Shown: one piece after another, positions 48,767 to 60,337 of the stretch
Layout of the letters: each line of letters opens with the position of its first letter
How positions within the stretch are numbered: position 1 is the first letter of the stretch
Virus record (IMG/VR): IMGVR_UViG_3300020183_000007
Coordinates: 115,609-179,608 of that record
Source of the DNA: a virus
DNA: 64,000 bases
Strand: one strand, 5' to 3'
The notes under the pieces: generated by a model
Told to the model about the DNA's origin: nothing
Seen by the model: the letters and a program-made list of their open reading frames with translations, nothing else
Database searches by the model: none
Made by a program: the position numbers and the translations under genes

Positions 48767-49543
48767 TTATGCCACCTGTGAATAAATAACTGTTCCAGCA
48801 GCGCAGCTAGTTCCGCCGGTAACATCAGTTGACACTCCAGAATTTATTGTTGCTGCGGATGAAATGACAATAATAACACCACCGCCACCGCCGCCCGCAC
48901 CTGTTGTGCCAGGAGCTTTAATGTATCCAGTACCACTAGAAACACCAATAAATCTAGCTGTTAATATTACAACTCCGCCTCCAGCTCCAGCGGTACCTCC
49001 AGCACCGCCTTTTAAAAAAGTTGGCGTTGTCGATGTGCCCGTAATAGAATATCCCTTTACTGATTGGAATGGCTGTTTATAATAATCTGTTCCACCAGTT
49101 GCTGCTGTTGGAGCAGTTGCTGTCTGTGAAGCGCTAGATCCACCAAGACTATGTGTTACAGCGGTCGACGTTGCCCCACCTTGCTGTATGGATCCAGCCG
49201 TAGAAAAACCTGTAGTAAAACCAATGATAGAATCACTGCCGAATGTTAATAAATTCTGTACAAAAATTCTATAACCAGCTGGATTTAAACGCACGTTTGC
49301 CGATAAGGTTAAATTATAACAATATATATCCCTAGTCATTGTATAGACCGAAGAAGATGGAACCATTGATAAAATAGTGCTTGAGCCATCAAATGTTACC
49401 GATCCATCTGCGGCAGACCCATAGATTGAGTCAGGGACATCCACTAAGTTCGCCATAGTAAGTAGGTCAGAATATGTGGACGAAGTACTGCCAACAAAAC
49501 TAATTCCTGTTGTAGTATTATTTGCCCTAATAAACTTCCCCAT
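48767..49543 (-). CDS. Gly-rich fibre protein, relative of the His-rich one (258 aa)
   Basis: Shares the N-terminal beta pattern of 47022 but has a short Gly/Thr-rich second half (GGAGGTAGAGGGVVILTA, GGGGGGVIIVISSAA) without His. It looks like a repeated beta-helical fibre domain. The two probably descend from one ancestor, with the His-rich segment inserted later in one of them. Confidence 0.75.
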   Translation of the reverse strand: MGKFIRANNTTTGISFVGSTSSTYSDLLTMANLVDVPDSIYGSAADGSVTFDGSSTILSMVPSSSVYTMTRDIYCYNLTLSANVRLNPAGYRIFVQNLLTFGSDSIIGFTTGFSTAGSIQQGGATSTAVTHSLGGSSASQTATAPTAATGGTDYYKQPFQSVKGYSITGTSTTPTFLKGGAGGTAGAGGGVVILTARFIGVSSGTGYIKAPGTTGAGGGGGGVIIVISSAATINSGVSTDVTGGTSCAAGTVIYSQVA

Positions 49544-49548
49544 AGATA

Positions 49549-49923
49549 TCAGTACTCTTCATAGCCATTTATTATATAGTTAACTGTAGTTGCACTTGCT
49601 TTACCGCGAATTTTATCCGAATAGGTATCACCAGCTGTATTATCACTATTTGTTAATACAAGAGATGTTGATAAAGTAACTGTTTCATTTGCCGCTAAGG
49701 CAAGAGCATTTATAAAAACATGATCGGTGGCGACAGCAACATTTTTTGGTTTTAAAAAAAGAGTAACAGTAGCTGCAGACGCTGCTGTATTGCATAATAT
49801 AATTTCTTTAATAACAGTAGTTGTAGTATATCCAGTGTTTCTTGGGACAGTATATAAATCCTCTGCTGTATCAGCTACAGCAAAATTGTCAGGACCAGAT
49901 AAACGCTTTTGCGTTAATGGCAT
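49549..49923 (-). CDS. Small fibre-associated protein (124 aa)
   Basis: Beta-rich, Ala/Thr-rich ([20 protein letters not shown]), like the small beta-sandwich proteins encoded next to phage tail fibres. It starts exactly where the collagen-like gene ends (one base overlap). It may be a fibre cap or adaptor. Confidence 0.6.
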   Translation of the reverse strand: MPLTQKRLSGPDNFAVADTAEDLYTVPRNTGYTTTTVIKEIILCNTAASAATVTLFLKPKNVAVATDHVFINALALAANETVTLSTSLVLTNSDNTAGDTYSDKIRGKASATTVNYIINGYEEY

Positions 49924-52124
49924 TATAAAACCTCCATAATAAATTTAATCATATTATTTCGTACTTGTTTGGAATTAATCCATACGGATCCATTATACAT
50001 TAAATGGTCACCATTCGCTACAGAAGTTATAGTAACATCAGATAAATCATCTAACGGTCCAGTTGGACCACTTGGTCCCTGTGCTCCTTGTGCACCCTGT
50101 GCGCCCTGTGCTCCAGTTGCTCCAGTAGAACCCTGTGGTCCGGTATTTCCCTGTGGACCCGTTGCGCCTTGTGGACCCGTCGCTCCCTGTGCGCCTGTCG
50201 CACCCTGTGCACCCTGAGGACCAGTTGCCCCAGTCGCACCAGTATCACCCGTGGCTCCCGTGGCTCCCTGTGAGCCAGTTGCCCCTTGCGGACCCTGTGG
50301 CCCTGCTGCTCCCTGAGGACCTGTGGCTCCTTGGGGTCCTGCATCGCCCTGAGCGCCCTGAGGGCCGGTTGAACCCTGGGGTCCTTGCGCACCAGTTGCT
50401 CCCGTCGCACCCTGAGCACCCGTTGATCCCTGTGGTCCCACATCACCCTGTGGTCCTTGTGCACCAGTTGCGCCGGTTGCCCCTTGGGCACCTGTCGCAC
50501 CCTGCGGTCCCTGTGCCCCCGTTGCTCCGGTTGCTCCTTGTGCGCCCGTAGCACCAGCGTCTCCTTGTGGACCTTGAGCACCAGTAGCGCCCTGAGCACC
50601 AGTAGCACCAGTAGCACCTTGAGCACCAGTAGCACCTTGAGCGCCCTGTGCGCCAACATCTCCAGTTCGAGCAAATGTAATGATGACATCATCGTTGTTT
50701 GCGAATGGTGTAGTGCTTGAGCCTGTAACAAACGACGACGAAACGCGGAAGAATCCGGTTTCTTCAGTTATTGAAGAAATGGTGAATAGAGCAAATGCCG
50801 ACGAATCACCTTTTTTAGAAACACGGAAGTGACCCTTAATTGTGCTCGTAGAGTCATCAATTGTCCTTAGGTATGACTGAATGTCCGTTGAGTTGTCATC
50901 AACGTCATCAATAATTAGTTCAGTCGATGTGTCCAGGGGTGAATTATTGAACTTTAGTTTTCCTGCACCGGGATCAGTTTGTGCTGTGTTTGAATTAAAG
51001 GTGTAGTCAAATGTAATTCCACCAAAGTTGCCCTGAGCACCCTGTGGACCCTGCGAGCCTGTTGCTCCCTGTGCTCCGGTTGAGCCTTGTGCTCCGGTGG
51101 CCCCCTGAGGGCCAGCATCTCCCTGAGGACCAGTTGCTCCTTGTGCGCCGGTATTTCCTTGTGGACCGGCTGCCCCCTGAGCGCCAGTTGCGCCCTGGGG
51201 TCCGACGTCGCCTTGCGCGCCCTGAGCCCCAGTTGCTCCCTGTGAACCCTGTGCTCCCGTAGCGCCCTGAGGACCGGTTGCTCCTTGTGCACCCGTAGCG
51301 CCCGTAGGGCCTTGTGGACCAGCATTTCCTTGTGGCCCTGTCGCCCCCTGTGCCCCTTGGGGGCCCTGTGGCCCTGTATCCCCCTGGGGACCAGTCGCTC
51401 CTTGGGGGCCAGTAGAACCTTGAGGGCCCTGAGGGCCCTGGGGACCCTGGGTGCCCTGTGGCCCTGTCGCCCCCTGTGCCCCCTGTGCCCCCTGAGGACC
51501 CTGGGGGCCAGTTGCCCCCTGTGGCCCTGTGTCTCCCTGTGGCCCTGTCGCCCCTTGCGGTCCCTGGGCACCAGTGGCACCAGTTGCGCCTTGTGGCCCT
51601 GTTGCCCCCTGTGCTCCGGTGGCCCCTTGTGCTCCAGTGGCTCCCTGAGGGCCTTGAGCGCCCGTAGCGCCCACATCGCCCTGAGGACCGGTCGCCCCCT
51701 GTGCTCCCTGAGGACCCTGAGAGCCTGTTGCCCCCTGTGGTCCTTGTGCACCAGTTGCTCCGGTTGCGCCTTGGGCGCCTTGTGGGCCAGTTGCGCTACT
51801 TGGGGCAAACTTAGTTCCGTTAAAAACAAGAGCCTGACCGTTTGTTGCACCAGTGCTATCGATCTCAATATTGTCAACAAACAAACTTGAAACATAGACG
51901 GAACTAGGTAAACTTATTGTAAATGAACCAGATGTCTCACTTACTGTTATTTGATTTGTTGTACCAGAAATTCCTGTAATTAATTTTGCGCCAACAATTG
52001 TATTAGATGCATTTTTATAAAAAAGTTTACCATCATTATAATTTATTGCTATTTCGCCATGAGTTAAACTAGAGGGTACAGACGTAGATGTACTTGAATT
52101 TTTAATTAAAAGAGTATTCGCCAT
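49923..52124 (-). CDS. Collagen-like tail-fibre protein (733 aa)
   Basis: A short N-terminal beta domain (1-110, [19 protein letters not shown], then [12 protein letters not shown]) would attach it to the virion. Two collagen-like blocks of Gly-X-Y repeats (about 113-388 and 495-690; [18 protein letters not shown]) flank a beta-domain (390-490, [15 protein letters not shown]). A short globular tail (690-733) ends it. The triplets favour Ala, Pro or Thr in X/Y and Gln in Y, with no Lys and few charged residues. Trimeric collagen-like fibres are common in phages and giant viruses. Prolyl-hydroxylase-like enzymes and glycosyltransferases are encoded nearby. Confidence 0.9.
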   Translation of the reverse strand: MANTLLIKNSSTSTSVPSSLTHGEIAINYNDGKLFYKNASNTIVGAKLITGISGTTNQITVSETSGSFTISLPSSVYVSSLFVDNIEIDSTGATNGQALVFNGTKFAPSSATGPQGAQGATGATGAQGPQGATGSQGPQGAQGATGPQGDVGATGAQGPQGATGAQGATGAQGATGPQGATGATGAQGPQGATGPQGDTGPQGATGPQGPQGAQGAQGATGPQGTQGPQGPQGPQGSTGPQGATGPQGDTGPQGPQGAQGATGPQGNAGPQGPTGATGAQGATGPQGATGAQGSQGATGAQGAQGDVGPQGATGAQGAAGPQGNTGAQGATGPQGDAGPQGATGAQGSTGAQGATGSQGPQGAQGNFGGITFDYTFNSNTAQTDPGAGKLKFNNSPLDTSTELIIDDVDDNSTDIQSYLRTIDDSTSTIKGHFRVSKKGDSSAFALFTISSITEETGFFRVSSSFVTGSSTTPFANNDDVIITFARTGDVGAQGAQGATGAQGATGATGAQGATGAQGPQGDAGATGAQGATGATGAQGPQGATGAQGATGATGAQGPQGDVGPQGSTGAQGATGATGAQGPQGSTGPQGAQGDAGPQGATGPQGAAGPQGPQGATGSQGATGATGDTGATGATGPQGAQGATGAQGATGPQGATGPQGNTGPQGSTGATGAQGAQGAQGAQGPSGPTGPLDDLSDVTITSVANGDHLMYNGSVWINSKQVRNNMIKFIMEVL

Positions 52125-52262
52125 TAAAAACCTCTATAAACACAAATAAAGTAAGCGCTTTATGCAATAATAGTAACATATTTTATTTCCCTTATCCAGT
52201 TATTGTACTTTTTAATTAAAAGCTTCACTCTTACTATTAGGGTAGGGATGGGAGTTTAAATT
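52125..52262. promoter_or_regulatory. Divergent intergenic region between fibre and PA14-protein genes
   Basis: The 138 bases separate the - strand collagen-like gene and the + strand secreted PA14 gene, so both promoters should lie here. The A+T-rich sequence has TTACTATTAG and TGCAATAATAG stretches, but no clear -35/-10 pair is seen. Confidence 0.4.
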
Positions 52263-54187
<1,925 letters not shown>

Positions 54188-54188
<1 letters not shown>

Positions 54189-54385
54189 TGCTAAAGAAAA
54201 TAAATAAAATAGTAGAAGAAATTTATAATCAAGCTTGGACAATAGCCGGAACAGTACTGGTATTAATTACGCTGTCTGGCGATGTGCAGGAATGGGGAAT
54301 TAAAATAAGTTTAGCTACTCTTGGTATACACCTACTTGGTGTGGTCGTCAGAAAATCAAATGACGACGAAAAAGAATCTACTTGA
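54188..54385 (+). CDS. Small two-helix membrane protein (65 aa)
   Basis: Start-coupled to the PA14 gene (TAATG). Two hydrophobic helices (about 17-33 and 39-55) with a charged tail. It converges with the - strand gene at 54378 and overlaps it by eight bases. Holin-like topology but unproven. Confidence 0.6.
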
Positions 54386-54746
54386 TTAGATTCTCTGGAA
54401 TAATCCACAACTTACAGATTGCGTTTGGCTCTACTTTTCCAGCCACAATTTCACAACCTTGACCACCCATAAAGAATACGCAATTAGCACAAATCATTCC
54501 TTCTTTGATAAAAGGATTTAATTTAGCTGGAGCATAATGTGCTCCATTAGCTTTTGCTGTCTGATCAAATTTACCATGTTTTTCTACACACATTTCGTAA
54601 TGATCGTACATCATTTTTTGACGAGGATTTAGTTTTTCTTCAGGGTCATCTGGATCCTCGTCTTCAGGGGCTTCTTCTGGCATTTCATCTTCTGGCATTT
54701 CTTCATCATCGCCATTAGAATATTCTGATAACCAATAATTACTCAT
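54378..54746 (-). CDS. Four-cysteine protein, first of a paralogous pair (122 aa)
   Basis: An N-terminus MSNYWLSEYS, an acidic middle (MPEEAPEDEDPDD) and a C-terminal Cys domain with C-x2-C-x8-C-x12-C (ICANCVFFMGGQGCEI, then ICKLW). The next protein has exactly the same Cys spacing. Such a pattern suits a Fe-S cluster (as in HiPIP) or zinc. The function in the phage is unknown. Convergent overlap with the + strand gene at 54188. Confidence 0.65.
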   Translation of the reverse strand: MSNYWLSEYSNGDDEEMPEDEMPEEAPEDEDPDDPEEKLNPRQKMMYDHYEMCVEKHGKFDQTAKANGAHYAPAKLNPFIKEGMICANCVFFMGGQGCEIVAGKVEPNAICKLWIIPENLIK

Positions 54747-55062
54747 TTTTTGAACCTCCGCTTACTGCACCCTGCCAAATAGCAGCCAGTCTGCAGTAGC
54801 CATTTTCTTCAACGGTCTGAGCAACAATTTTACAGACCCCATTGCCCTCATAAAAGGCGCAGTTTCCACACTTAACTCCTATTGGAAGATTATCATTTTC
54901 AATGCCAGGAACATATCCCACCCAAATACCATTGCCATCATCATTGGCTAACTTTCCATATTTACCAACAATACCAATCATGGCATTGACATACTCGGCT
55001 TCTGCGGGAGCAAGTTTTTTATCCATTTGCTCTAATAGTTCTGCTAACCAATAAATAGACAT
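54739..55062 (-). CDS. Four-cysteine protein, second of a paralogous pair (107 aa)
   Basis: Start at 55062 has GGAG upstream; a longer frame from 55101 lacks it. MSIYWLAELLEQ, a helical middle and a Cys domain with the same C-x2-C-x8-C-x12-C (VKCGNCAFYEGNGVCKI, then YCRLA) as the 54378 protein. The two genes overlap by eight bases, a tandem duplication. Confidence 0.65.
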   Translation of the reverse strand: MSIYWLAELLEQMDKKLAPAEAEYVNAMIGIVGKYGKLANDDGNGIWVGYVPGIENDNLPIGVKCGNCAFYEGNGVCKIVAQTVEENGYCRLAAIWQGAVSGGSKNE

Positions 55063-55108
55063 TGTTATTCTCCAATCTTTTGCATAAAAATATAGTAACA
55101 ATATATTA

Positions 55109-56713
55109 CTACATTGTTCCCCTTCGTTGCATCTCTAATCTTCTTCTAGCTTCTTCGTCATCTTGAGCTAAACCTCTAGCACGAGACATTCCAAAGCCAG
55201 CTAAACCAAGAGCCCCAGCTATACCTAACATCTTAAGATTTCTAGCGCCGTTTGGACCTTGTGTGACGGCAGCCGATAAATCATCTGCTGCGGCTCTAAG
55301 TCTTCCTGGAACTTTTGCTGGAGCACCACTAGATGGTCTTGGTGGTGTTGGGGCATTGGAATGTATTGTTGCTTGTGGCGGTGGTGTTGCGTTACCAGAT
55401 TTAGTAACCTTTTCTGCTGTTTCTCTTGCCTGAGCTGCTGTAGGTGGTGGCGATGGCGTATTGGCATCGATAACCGGTCTGCCAATTGGTTTCCTGCCTG
55501 GAGTTTCACCGGTAGTCACCGTAGGCTGAGAAGGAACCGAGCCTGGAGTTGGGCCGGTAGTAACCGTAGGCTGAGAAGGAACCGAGCCTGGAGTTGGGCC
55601 GGTAGTAACCGTAGGCTGAGAAGGAACGGAGCCTGGAGTTGGGCCGGTAGTAACCGTAGGCTGATCGAAATATGGACGCCCAGCAGCTCTGGCAGCGTCT
55701 CTGGCAGCGGTTTTAGCTACCCCATCCATAGTTCTGTCATATTTCCCCAATACTCCATTTGCTTGGCGCCATGCTATTTGATCTTCAATTGTTGAATATG
55801 GGGTAGTGTAACCAGGTTTACCACTTAAAAGTTCATCCATTTCTGGAAAATTGTTTTTCACCTGCTCAATTGCCTCTATATCCGTTGCGTCAAGAGTGCC
55901 GGCTATTATCATCCTTTTATTTTGTTCCACTTGTGCTGCAGTGGCGGGAGTTTTTCCTGGTCGATCTTTTACCTCCCCACTATGTGGATCATGCTGTAAA
56001 TCTAAATATGGACGCCCATTATCATCAACGTAATATGGATTAAGATAATCTGTGGTAAATCTACCAGATGTTTTCTGAGAAATGGGGGCATTCTTTTGCT
56101 CAACATTATAATCTACTGTTTTGCGATAATTAGGATCGTATTGATCTTCGAGACGATCAAAAAGATCGCTTCCTTCTACAATGCCAATAATCCTATCTCT
56201 TTCTTCTATAGTTTGAGCATAGAAGGTAAATTGTCTTCCTGGTCTATACGCAGAGCTAGTTTTAAATCCTATATCATTTTCTCCTAGTAGTTCAACTAAT
56301 CTCAAAGTATCATTAGGATCAACAAATTTTTCTGCACCGCGCTCACCAGCTCTTAGCATGAATTTATAGAACCATTTTAAGCGCTCTCTTGAATCCATAC
56401 CCGCAAGGTTAACTCCAAGAGCACTTGTTCTTTTCTGAAAATTTGAGAAAAGTTCTTGATCAATAACATCAGCGCCTCCCATTATCCCTTTTGAGGGATC
56501 CTTGAGTTTTAATCCCATCTTTGCAAAAGCGTCTTCTTGCGTGAGCTCTGCCTTAAGATCTGCGTGTAACTTCCATCCATGGTTAGTATTGACTCCATGT
56601 GCTTGATTTTTTAAATTAACCAAATCATTAGATTCAAATGCATTATTGTCAGCGCGGGGGGGTGAATAGCCCTTTGGAAAACGCGCCTTTACTTCATTTA
56701 AGTCTGCTGTCAT
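55109..56713 (-). CDS. Unknown structural protein with Thr/Pro repeats and C-terminal membrane helix (534 aa)
   Basis: The N-terminal 320 residues are mostly helical and charged (DSRERLKWFYKFMLRAGERG). Residues about 350-400 contain four copies of a 15-aa repeat (TVTTGPTPGSVPSQP type; the last differs), then Pro-rich stretches and a C-terminal hydrophobic helix (MLGIAGALGLAGFGM) before a charged end. It could be a virion-associated or membrane-anchored protein; no known domain is recognised. Confidence 0.6.
   Translation of the reverse strand: MTADLNEVKARFPKGYSPPRADNNAFESNDLVNLKNQAHGVNTNHGWKLHADLKAELTQEDAFAKMGLKLKDPSKGIMGGADVIDQELFSNFQKRTSALGVNLAGMDSRERLKWFYKFMLRAGERGAEKFVDPNDTLRLVELLGENDIGFKTSSAYRPGRQFTFYAQTIEERDRIIGIVEGSDLFDRLEDQYDPNYRKTVDYNVEQKNAPISQKTSGRFTTDYLNPYYVDDNGRPYLDLQHDPHSGEVKDRPGKTPATAAQVEQNKRMIIAGTLDATDIEAIEQVKNNFPEMDELLSGKPGYTTPYSTIEDQIAWRQANGVLGKYDRTMDGVAKTAARDAARAAGRPYFDQPTVTTGPTPGSVPSQPTVTTGPTPGSVPSQPTVTTGPTPGSVPSQPTVTTGETPGRKPIGRPVIDANTPSPPPTAAQARETAEKVTKSGNATPPPQATIHSNAPTPPRPSSGAPAKVPGRLRAAADDLSAAVTQGPNGARNLKMLGIAGALGLAGFGMSRARGLAQDDEEARRRLEMQRRGTM
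55518..55665 (-). repeat. 45-bp tandem repeat within the 55109 gene
   Basis: The ACCGTAGGCTGA motif recurs at 55518, 55563, 55608 and 55653, an exact 45-bp spacing that encodes the 15-residue Thr/Pro repeat. Differences are single bases. In-frame length variation is likely. Confidence 0.95.
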
Positions 56714-56728
56714 TACATTCTCCGATTA

Positions 56729-56932
56729 TTATTTAATACATTTTCTAGAGCAGAATCTCTGATTATTATGCTCATAAACCATACCTCTAATAAATTCTCT
56801 GCTACAAGATGCACAATGAAATTTAACACCGGATATACCATAAAATAAGACTGGTTTACCCTTCTGCTCGACTTTTTGAACAGCGGTTGAGGTATTTGCA
56901 TAATTCTTTTTTGCTGGTTTTTTACCTGCCAT
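56729..56932 (-). CDS. Small zinc-finger protein (67 aa)
   Basis: FHCASCSREFIRG and NQRFCSRKCIK give CxxC and CxxxC zinc knuckles (about 20 residues apart) after a basic N-terminus (KKPAKKNYA). A short frame in the other register over the same bases is a shadow. Probably a nucleic-acid or protein adaptor. Confidence 0.65.
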   Translation of the reverse strand: MAGKKPAKKNYANTSTAVQKVEQKGKPVLFYGISGVKFHCASCSREFIRGMVYEHNNQRFCSRKCIK

Positions 56933-56976
56933 TACCTACTCCTTATCATAGTAAACACAAGGATATAGTAATTGTT

Positions 56977-57750
56977 TTATCGAAGAATAGTCCAATCTTC
57001 AGGTATTAGATCCTTTGTATCGGCACCTATTTTCGGGCCAAACCAAACTGGTGGGACTATAACGGAGTTATTATTATTCTTATTAAGCCACGCTCCCCAC
57101 CAGCTAAAAGAGCTATTAGCTATAATATTAGAATGACACTGGGTCATTAAATACAAATCAATAAAATGATGGTTATGAGAAAAAACAAACCTATCTGAAT
57201 CCAATAATGACAAAGATTTACACCAATTAATATCATCAGAAAAAACAATACCAAAATCATAGTCATTAAAAAGACTGATAGCAGATTCATAATATTCTTG
57301 GCTTGGCGTAGGATGTGCATCTGGATTATTTAAATAATCAGTTCTTCTAAAGTGAATAGAAAAAACTTTGTGATCACTAAATATTTCAGAATACCTATCT
57401 GCTGCCTCAACTATTTCTGCCTTAAAAGCAAACTCATTCCTAATAATATTTTCTATGTTTTTAAAATATTTTTCAGTTTGAAAGTATCCAAATAAATCTA
57501 TATTATCAGGAAATCCTTTCATAAAATTTTCATCAAAATGAAAATGTGGTTCATTAAAAGTTTGACTAGGAAAATTATTACCTAACCTATTAGAGGCCTC
57601 ATTCATTTCAAAAAGATCAAAAAGTTGATGACGATTTGCGGGAATAATAAAATCATAATTGTTAGAATGCGCAATCCCTCTAAGGGATGCGTATTGGAAC
57701 ATCTGATTTCCAAGACGACCGTTTAGCCCAAGTCTACTATAGGACAGCAT
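56977..57750 (-). CDS. GT11-type fucosyltransferase-like glycosyltransferase
   Basis: A 257-aa protein. SIHFRRTDYLN is the GT11 motif I (HxRRxDY), GIVFSDDINWC motif II and SNIIANSSFSWWGAWLN motif III. These are characteristic of alpha-1,2-fucosyltransferases (GDP-fucose donors), and related GDP-sugar donors could be used. The GDP-mannose 3,5-epimerase next to it makes GDP-L-galactose, which resembles GDP-L-fucose, so it may use that donor. It overlaps a tiny gene at 57737. Confidence 0.85.
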   Translation of the reverse strand: MLSYSRLGLNGRLGNQMFQYASLRGIAHSNNYDFIIPANRHQLFDLFEMNEASNRLGNNFPSQTFNEPHFHFDENFMKGFPDNIDLFGYFQTEKYFKNIENIIRNEFAFKAEIVEAADRYSEIFSDHKVFSIHFRRTDYLNNPDAHPTPSQEYYESAISLFNDYDFGIVFSDDINWCKSLSLLDSDRFVFSHNHHFIDLYLMTQCHSNIIANSSFSWWGAWLNKNNNNSVIVPPVWFGPKIGADTKDLIPEDWTILR

Positions 57751-57835
57751 TTCTTTCCCAGTTTTCCCATATAAACGGATATCGCCAAGTTAAATGATGA
57801 GTTTGGGAAAGCTTATCTGCTGGTCTTATTTTCAT
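57737..57835 (-). CDS. Possible 32-aa peptide between sugar genes
   Basis: A frame fills the 81-base gap between the epimerase and GT11 genes and overlaps the end of one (ATGA) and the start of the other (14 bases). Trp/His-rich (HHLTWRYPFIWENW). Translational coupling supports it; chance cannot be excluded. Confidence 0.4.
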   Translation of the reverse strand: MKIRPADKLSQTHHLTWRYPFIWENWERNAVL

Positions 57836-58815
57836 TTCTTCTTCCAGCCCATTGGGTCATCTGTCATACGATTGTAAATCCACTCGTATGTTTTTTCCAT
57901 GCCATCTGTCAATGTAATACTAGGCTCCCACCCAAACGTGCTACGGAATAAAGTATTATCACTATTTCTACCACGCACACCCTGAGGTGCATCAAGATTG
58001 TAATTTCTTTTAACTTTAATTCCAGCAATATCTTCAGCGATAGATACTAGCTGATTGATTGTTACTAACTCTGCGCTACCTATGTTAACCGGCGTATGCA
58101 ATGTTGAGTTAGAAAGCTCCCAGGTTCCACGAACACAATCATCAATATACATAAAAGATCTAGTCTGCTCACCGTCTCCCCAAACCTCAATTTCATGATT
58201 ACCAGAAAGTTTAGCTTCAATGACCTTTCTTATAATAGCTGCTGGAGCTTTTTCTCTTCCACCTTTATAAGTTCCATATGGTCCATAAACATTATGGTAT
58301 CTAGCGACATGGGTTTTAATTCCATAATCCTCCATAAAATGTCTGCACATTCTTTCTGAAAACAATTTTTCCCAACCATAACCATCTTCTGACTGAGCAG
58401 GATAAGCATCCTCTTCCTTTAAGGCTGTAACATCAGCGGACGATTGTTTTCCAGCGTTGTATACGCATGCCGAAGATGTATATAAATAACTTTCTACACC
58501 ATTTTTTCTAGCGGCATCTATCAGATTTGTGTTGATTAATACGGTCATCATACAGTCTGCCTTATTGTTTTCAATAAATCCCATACCACCCATATTGGCT
58601 GAAAGATTATAAACACGATCCATTGTCTTAGTCAGAGCATCGCAATTATTTGCTATAGAAACATCACTAGTTATATTATGGGCATCGTTGTGAAGTTGAT
58701 ACCATTCTATTGAATTCTTCTTATCTACAGCCGTTACAGTGTGCCCCTCTTGCAAAAGCTTTTTCGTTAGGTGTCCACCAATAAATCCACCTGCTCCAGT
58801 AATTAAAATTTTCAT
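57832..58815 (-). CDS. GDP-mannose 3,5-epimerase-like enzyme
   Basis: A 327-aa short-chain dehydrogenase-type epimerase. TGAGGFIGG (6-14) binds NAD, and YGWEKL holds the Tyr and Lys of the active site. The stretches LSANMGGMGFIENN, YHNVYGPYGTYKGGREKAPAA, DGEQTRSFMYIDDCV and RGRNSDNTL match plant and bacterial GDP-mannose 3,5-epimerases (GME) with their characteristic Cys and Lys. The enzyme makes GDP-L-galactose (and GDP-L-gulose). It likely feeds the adjacent glycosyltransferases. Confidence 0.88.
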   Translation of the reverse strand: MKILITGAGGFIGGHLTKKLLQEGHTVTAVDKKNSIEWYQLHNDAHNITSDVSIANNCDALTKTMDRVYNLSANMGGMGFIENNKADCMMTVLINTNLIDAARKNGVESYLYTSSACVYNAGKQSSADVTALKEEDAYPAQSEDGYGWEKLFSERMCRHFMEDYGIKTHVARYHNVYGPYGTYKGGREKAPAAIIRKVIEAKLSGNHEIEVWGDGEQTRSFMYIDDCVRGTWELSNSTLHTPVNIGSAELVTINQLVSIAEDIAGIKVKRNYNLDAPQGVRGRNSDNTLFRSTFGWEPSITLTDGMEKTYEWIYNRMTDDPMGWKKK

Positions 58816-59651
58816 TATGATAATCTCCTATTCTCATTATGATCTTCAGTTAAGATTAATTCTTTATGTCTATTATATAATAATTTCATATTTTTATGAT
58901 TAGCCTCATATAGCCAGCTGCCAACGGAACCAGTTTTTCTCGTGCCTCCCCAAGAATAGTCTGAAATATAATCAATCCAGTAAAACCCAGCAACTTTTCC
59001 AAAATATTTAAAAGCTCTGTAACAAAGATCGTGATCATCTAGTTCTTGAGGAGAATAATCCTCATCAAGATAATCTAGTTTACATAAAATATCATGGTCT
59101 ATCATTAGTGGTCCACGATTAACGGAACTTCTAATAGCAAATGTTTCTCTGTTAATACTATTTTTATCAGCGTGGTTAGTATGAACTAATATGTCGCACC
59201 AACAATTATCTAAATTTTCTGTAACATATATGTGCTTTGAATTAGGGTTATATCTCCAGTCGTGAGCAGTTCTAGCAGTCACTGCAAAGACATCAGAAAA
59301 ACCAAAAGGCTTTTCCATTCTAAGATTCCAGTCTTGCTCATTTATAACCATGTCATCTTGGATGATGACAACCTTATCGCCCCGAGCGTGCTTTAATCCA
59401 ATGTTGTTTGCTTTTGTCTCAAAAACATTATCCGCATATAGTATGCTGATATTTTTATTAAACTTTTTAGAAAAAGATACAGCTATTTCTTCAGACTTAT
59501 CATCACATCCATCAAGAACAATAATCAATTCATAATTTCCTGATGTAAATTTTTTGATGTTATTTAATACGGTTTTTAAAAGAAAATCTTTATTGTGTAC
59601 TGTTAATATAAGACTATGCATTTGGGAATGTGTACTTTCTAATTTTTCCAT
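58815..59651 (-). CDS. Family 2 glycosyltransferase
   Basis: A 278-aa GT-A enzyme. SLILTVHNKDFLLKTVL is the N-terminal element and LKHARGDKVVIIQDDMVIN carries the metal-binding DD motif. The acceptor side has HDILCKLDYLDEDYSP. It overlaps the next gene upstream; start at 59651 or 59621 is possible. It probably adds a sugar to a phage or host glycan in this block. Confidence 0.82.
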   Translation of the reverse strand: MEKLESTHSQMHSLILTVHNKDFLLKTVLNNIKKFTSGNYELIIVLDGCDDKSEEIAVSFSKKFNKNISILYADNVFETKANNIGLKHARGDKVVIIQDDMVINEQDWNLRMEKPFGFSDVFAVTARTAHDWRYNPNSKHIYVTENLDNCWCDILVHTNHADKNSINRETFAIRSSVNRGPLMIDHDILCKLDYLDEDYSPQELDDHDLCYRAFKYFGKVAGFYWIDYISDYSWGGTRKTGSVGSWLYEANHKNMKLLYNRHKELILTEDHNENRRLS

Positions 59652-60294
59652 TATCGACTTTAAGATTATATTTTACCACAAGATTGGTAAGTATGCTTTG
59701 ATCATGTCTATGATCCTGAAATGAAGGAAGGTTATCTTTGCCAGATACATTTTGTATATCTGTTAATATTCTTTCGTCCAAACAATAATGTAGCCATTCA
59801 TTTAATAAACTAATAGATGACTTTTTATTTTTCCAAAAAGATACTCCAGCCTCCAACTGACTAGCTGACCAGTATTTTTCTGAATCACAATCCATATAAA
59901 CAAAACAATCTCGTTTAGTCCACTTTGCGTTGTTGTTTCCATAAGTGATAAATAATTGATCTACATTATTCATCTGACTTATCAATTCTGATTCAAAAGA
60001 AATATCATCTAGCTGCGAATGAAATACGTCTCCAGAATCAATATAGAAAACAGTATCGTCATCATCAGCAAATGTTTCTAGGGCATGCTTTATAATATAA
60101 GGTTTCCACAACCAATATCCAGCACCACGTGTTTGATCTAAAATTTTTTTATTTGATTTATAAAAATCTGTTCTCTGAAACCAATGCTCTGTATAGGGTG
60201 CTATTTTAAAATTATTTAAAACAGCTTTTTGACATAGGGCAAGCTGCTTGTCAGAAAACTTATCATTTGCGTAAGTTACAAATAGTATAGCCAT
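59614..60294 (-). CDS. Putative glycosyltransferase (226 aa)
   Basis: The first 110 residues look like a GT-A nucleotide-sugar domain: ILFVTYANDKFSD, the basic turn TRGAGYWLWKPYII, then DTVFYIDSGDVFHS with the DxD-type motif (D-S-G-D). The rest is alpha/beta. Homologues of this type occur in sugar-modification clusters of bacteria and viruses. The family is not assigned. Confidence 0.6.
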   Translation of the reverse strand: MAILFVTYANDKFSDKQLALCQKAVLNNFKIAPYTEHWFQRTDFYKSNKKILDQTRGAGYWLWKPYIIKHALETFADDDDTVFYIDSGDVFHSQLDDISFESELISQMNNVDQLFITYGNNNAKWTKRDCFVYMDCDSEKYWSASQLEAGVSFWKNKKSSISLLNEWLHYCLDERILTDIQNVSGKDNLPSFQDHRHDQSILTNLVVKYNLKVDNGKIRKYTFPNA

Positions 60295-60337
60295 CTTTAA
60301 ATCTCATGTAAGAATCTCTTTGATTCTTCCAATTACA

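Noticed and set aside
50051-51895. Long open frames on both strands over the collagen-like gene
   Set aside because: Repeated Gly-X-Y codons have few stops in any frame; the low-complexity products have no ribosome sites. Only the - strand frame from 52124 fits gene context.
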